DNA from: Panagrolaimus kolymaensis
Lineage: Eukaryota; Nematoda; Chromadorea; Rhabditida; Panagrolaimidae
NCBI GenBank assembly: GCA_028622995.1
Contig: JAJQJQ010000002.1
Span: 1,860,001 to 1,924,000 of the forward strand
Length of the DNA stretch: 64,000 bases
Reading direction: 5' to 3'
Shown: positions 63,201 to 64,000 of the stretch, piece by piece
Position numbering within the stretch: the stretch's first letter is position 1
How the letters are laid out: every line of letters starts with the position of its first letter
The notes under the pieces: model-generated
The model's database searches: none
The model's input: only the letters and a program-made list of their open reading frames with translations
Told to the model about the DNA's origin: nothing
Translations under genes and position numbers: made by a program

Positions 63201-64000
63201 CTTTTTTTTTTTAAATAAAAATAAATATTTCGATTGAAGTTGAGGACGTTCTGTTTAGAATGGTAGCTGAATGGCTGCTATTAAAATACATTACTTAAAG
63301 TAATTTAGTCGCTCGGCTAGATTTAAATTTTTGCGGATTGAAAAATTTGTTTTTTTCTTTTTTTTTTTAAATAAAAATAAATATTTCGATTGAAGTTGAG
63401 GACGTTCTGTTTAGAATGGTAGCTGAATGGCTGCTATTAAAATACATTACTTAAAGTAATTTAGTCGCTCGGCTAGATTTAAATTTTTGCGGATTGAAAA
63501 ATTTGTTTTTTCATTTTTTTATAAAACATAAATTTCGATTGAAGTTGAGGACGTTCTGTTTAGAATGGTAGCTGAATGGCTGCTATTAAAATACATTACT
63601 TAAAGTAATTTAGTCGCTCGGCTAGATTTAAATTTTTGCGGATTGAAAAATTTGTTTTTTTCTTTTTTTTTTTAAATAAAAATAAATATTTCGATTGAAG
63701 TTGAGGACGTTCTGTTTAGAATGGTAGCTGAATGGCTGCTATTAAAATACATTACTTAAAGTAATTTAGTCGCTCGGCTAGATTTAAATTTTTGCGGATT
63801 GAAAAATTTGTTTTTTCATTTTTTTATAAAACATAAATTTCGATTGAAGTTGAGGACGTTCTGTTTAGAATGGTAGCTGAATGGCTGCTATTAAAATACA
63901 TTACTTAAAGTAATTTAGTCGCTCGGCTAGATTTAAATTTTTGCGGATTGAAAAATTTTTTTTTTTCTTTTTTTTTTTAAATAAAAATAAATATTTCGAT

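Larger units (their letters stand above)
1..64000 (+). repeat. Satellite DNA array, ~149-156 bp monomers, whole window
   Basis: The same monomer repeats head-to-tail from the first to the last base, about 420 copies by length, with no interruption seen. The window opens in the linker of one unit (its GATTGAAG starts at 14) and stops three or four bases into another (CGAT at 63997-64000), so the array extends beyond both edges. All copies share one orientation. Counting one short unit gives 43 G+C in 149 bp (about 29%). The core is nearly invariant and most variation lies in the A/T-rich linker and a few diagnostic core positions. Long arrays of nucleosome-length, AT-rich monomers with higher-order structure are typical of eukaryotic centromeric or heterochromatic satellites. 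That location is inference, since no flanking sequence is present. I do not recognise the family. No gene, transposon or RNA gene lies in the array. Confidence 0.98.
60961..64000 (+). repeat. Domain C: S + L-CG array with T at the core dyad
   Basis: From the unit whose dyad lies near 60.98 kb to the window edge, every core reads CTTAAAG, while all linkers remain TTTCG type. This combination is rare in domain A, where CTTAAAG usually accompanies TTTAG, and absent from domain B. Many long units near the end also have the G before the T7 tract changed to T, making a longer uninterrupted T run (62.1-64.0 kb). The domain continues past the window, so its size is unknown. Confidence 0.85.

Noticed and set aside
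1..64000. CRISPR array
   Set aside because: Units are contiguous with no unique spacers, the repeat is far longer than CRISPR repeats, and there are no cas genes.
1..64000. Assembly artefact from looping over one repeat
   Set aside because: Private variants, several HOR periods and three distinct domains would not result from simple looping. Copy number and exact HOR counts could still be affected by collapse or expansion, which only read-level coverage can settle.
1..64000. Transposable element or LTR array
   Set aside because: No terminal repeats, target-site duplications, reverse transcriptase or transposase coding, and no interruption of the monomer phase.
1..64000. Telomeric simple repeat
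   Set aside because: No TTAGGG, TTAGG or similar short tandem motif; the TTTAG in L-AG linkers is a single occurrence per unit. Complex-satellite telomeres exist in some flies, but nothing here identifies a chromosome end.

Overview
The whole 64 kb window is one uninterrupted satellite DNA array. It starts and ends inside a repeat unit, and I see no unique sequence, mobile element, RNA gene or convincing protein-coding gene on either strand. The units are head-to-tail, all on the same strand, 149 to 156 bp long, about 27-29% GC, and number roughly 420 (window length divided by mean unit length). A long array of nucleosome-sized, AT-rich monomers organised into higher-order repeats (HORs) points to eukaryotic heterochromatin: centromeric, pericentromeric, subtelomeric or a B/sex chromosome. 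I do not recognise the monomer as a named satellite family and cannot name the species.

Each monomer has a nearly invariant core of about 115 bp, from the GATTGAAG motif to the GAAAAATTT motif, followed by a variable A/T-rich linker of about 35-42 bp. The linker defines the classes. S (149 bp) has a C-interrupted T tract, then TATAAAACATAAATTTCG. L-CG (156 bp) has T7-C-T11, then AAATAAAAATAAATATTTCG. L-AG (155 bp) has T7-C-T10 and ends in TTTAG. A rare hybrid H (150 bp) joins a long-type T tract to the short-type end. The core carries a dyad at ATTACT(T/C)AAAGTAAT, an 8-bp-arm hairpin around GCGGATTG, and an 11-bp imperfect internal duplication.

Three domains can be read from diagnostic variants. 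Domain A (1 to about 25.06 kb) contains all L-AG units, all seven hybrids and a mix of CTTAAAG and CTCAAAG cores. Domain B (about 25.06-60.96 kb) contains only L-CG and S units, and its cores read CTCAAAG or derivatives of it. Domain C (about 60.96 kb to the end) has L-CG and S units but returns uniformly to CTTAAAG. Within the domains, private point variants recur at fixed distances and show nested HORs: 603, 769, 1366 and 1812 bp in A (with a 4730 bp offset copy); 617, 1525, 2312, 2759 and 3341 bp in B; 461 bp in C. Nearly all periods decompose into whole numbers of 149/150/155/156 bp units, as unequal exchange or segmental duplication would produce.

The open reading frames on the + strand in domain B arise because the 156 bp unit equals 52 codons and a few substitutions remove the stops. 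They repeat one 52-residue satellite translation and are not annotated as genes. The main points of interest are the nested HOR architecture, the sharp domain boundaries, a weak CENP-B-box-like motif whose TTCG is switched to TTAG in one monomer class, and the partition of a TATA-box-like motif (S units) and paired AATAAA hexamers (L units) between the linkers.
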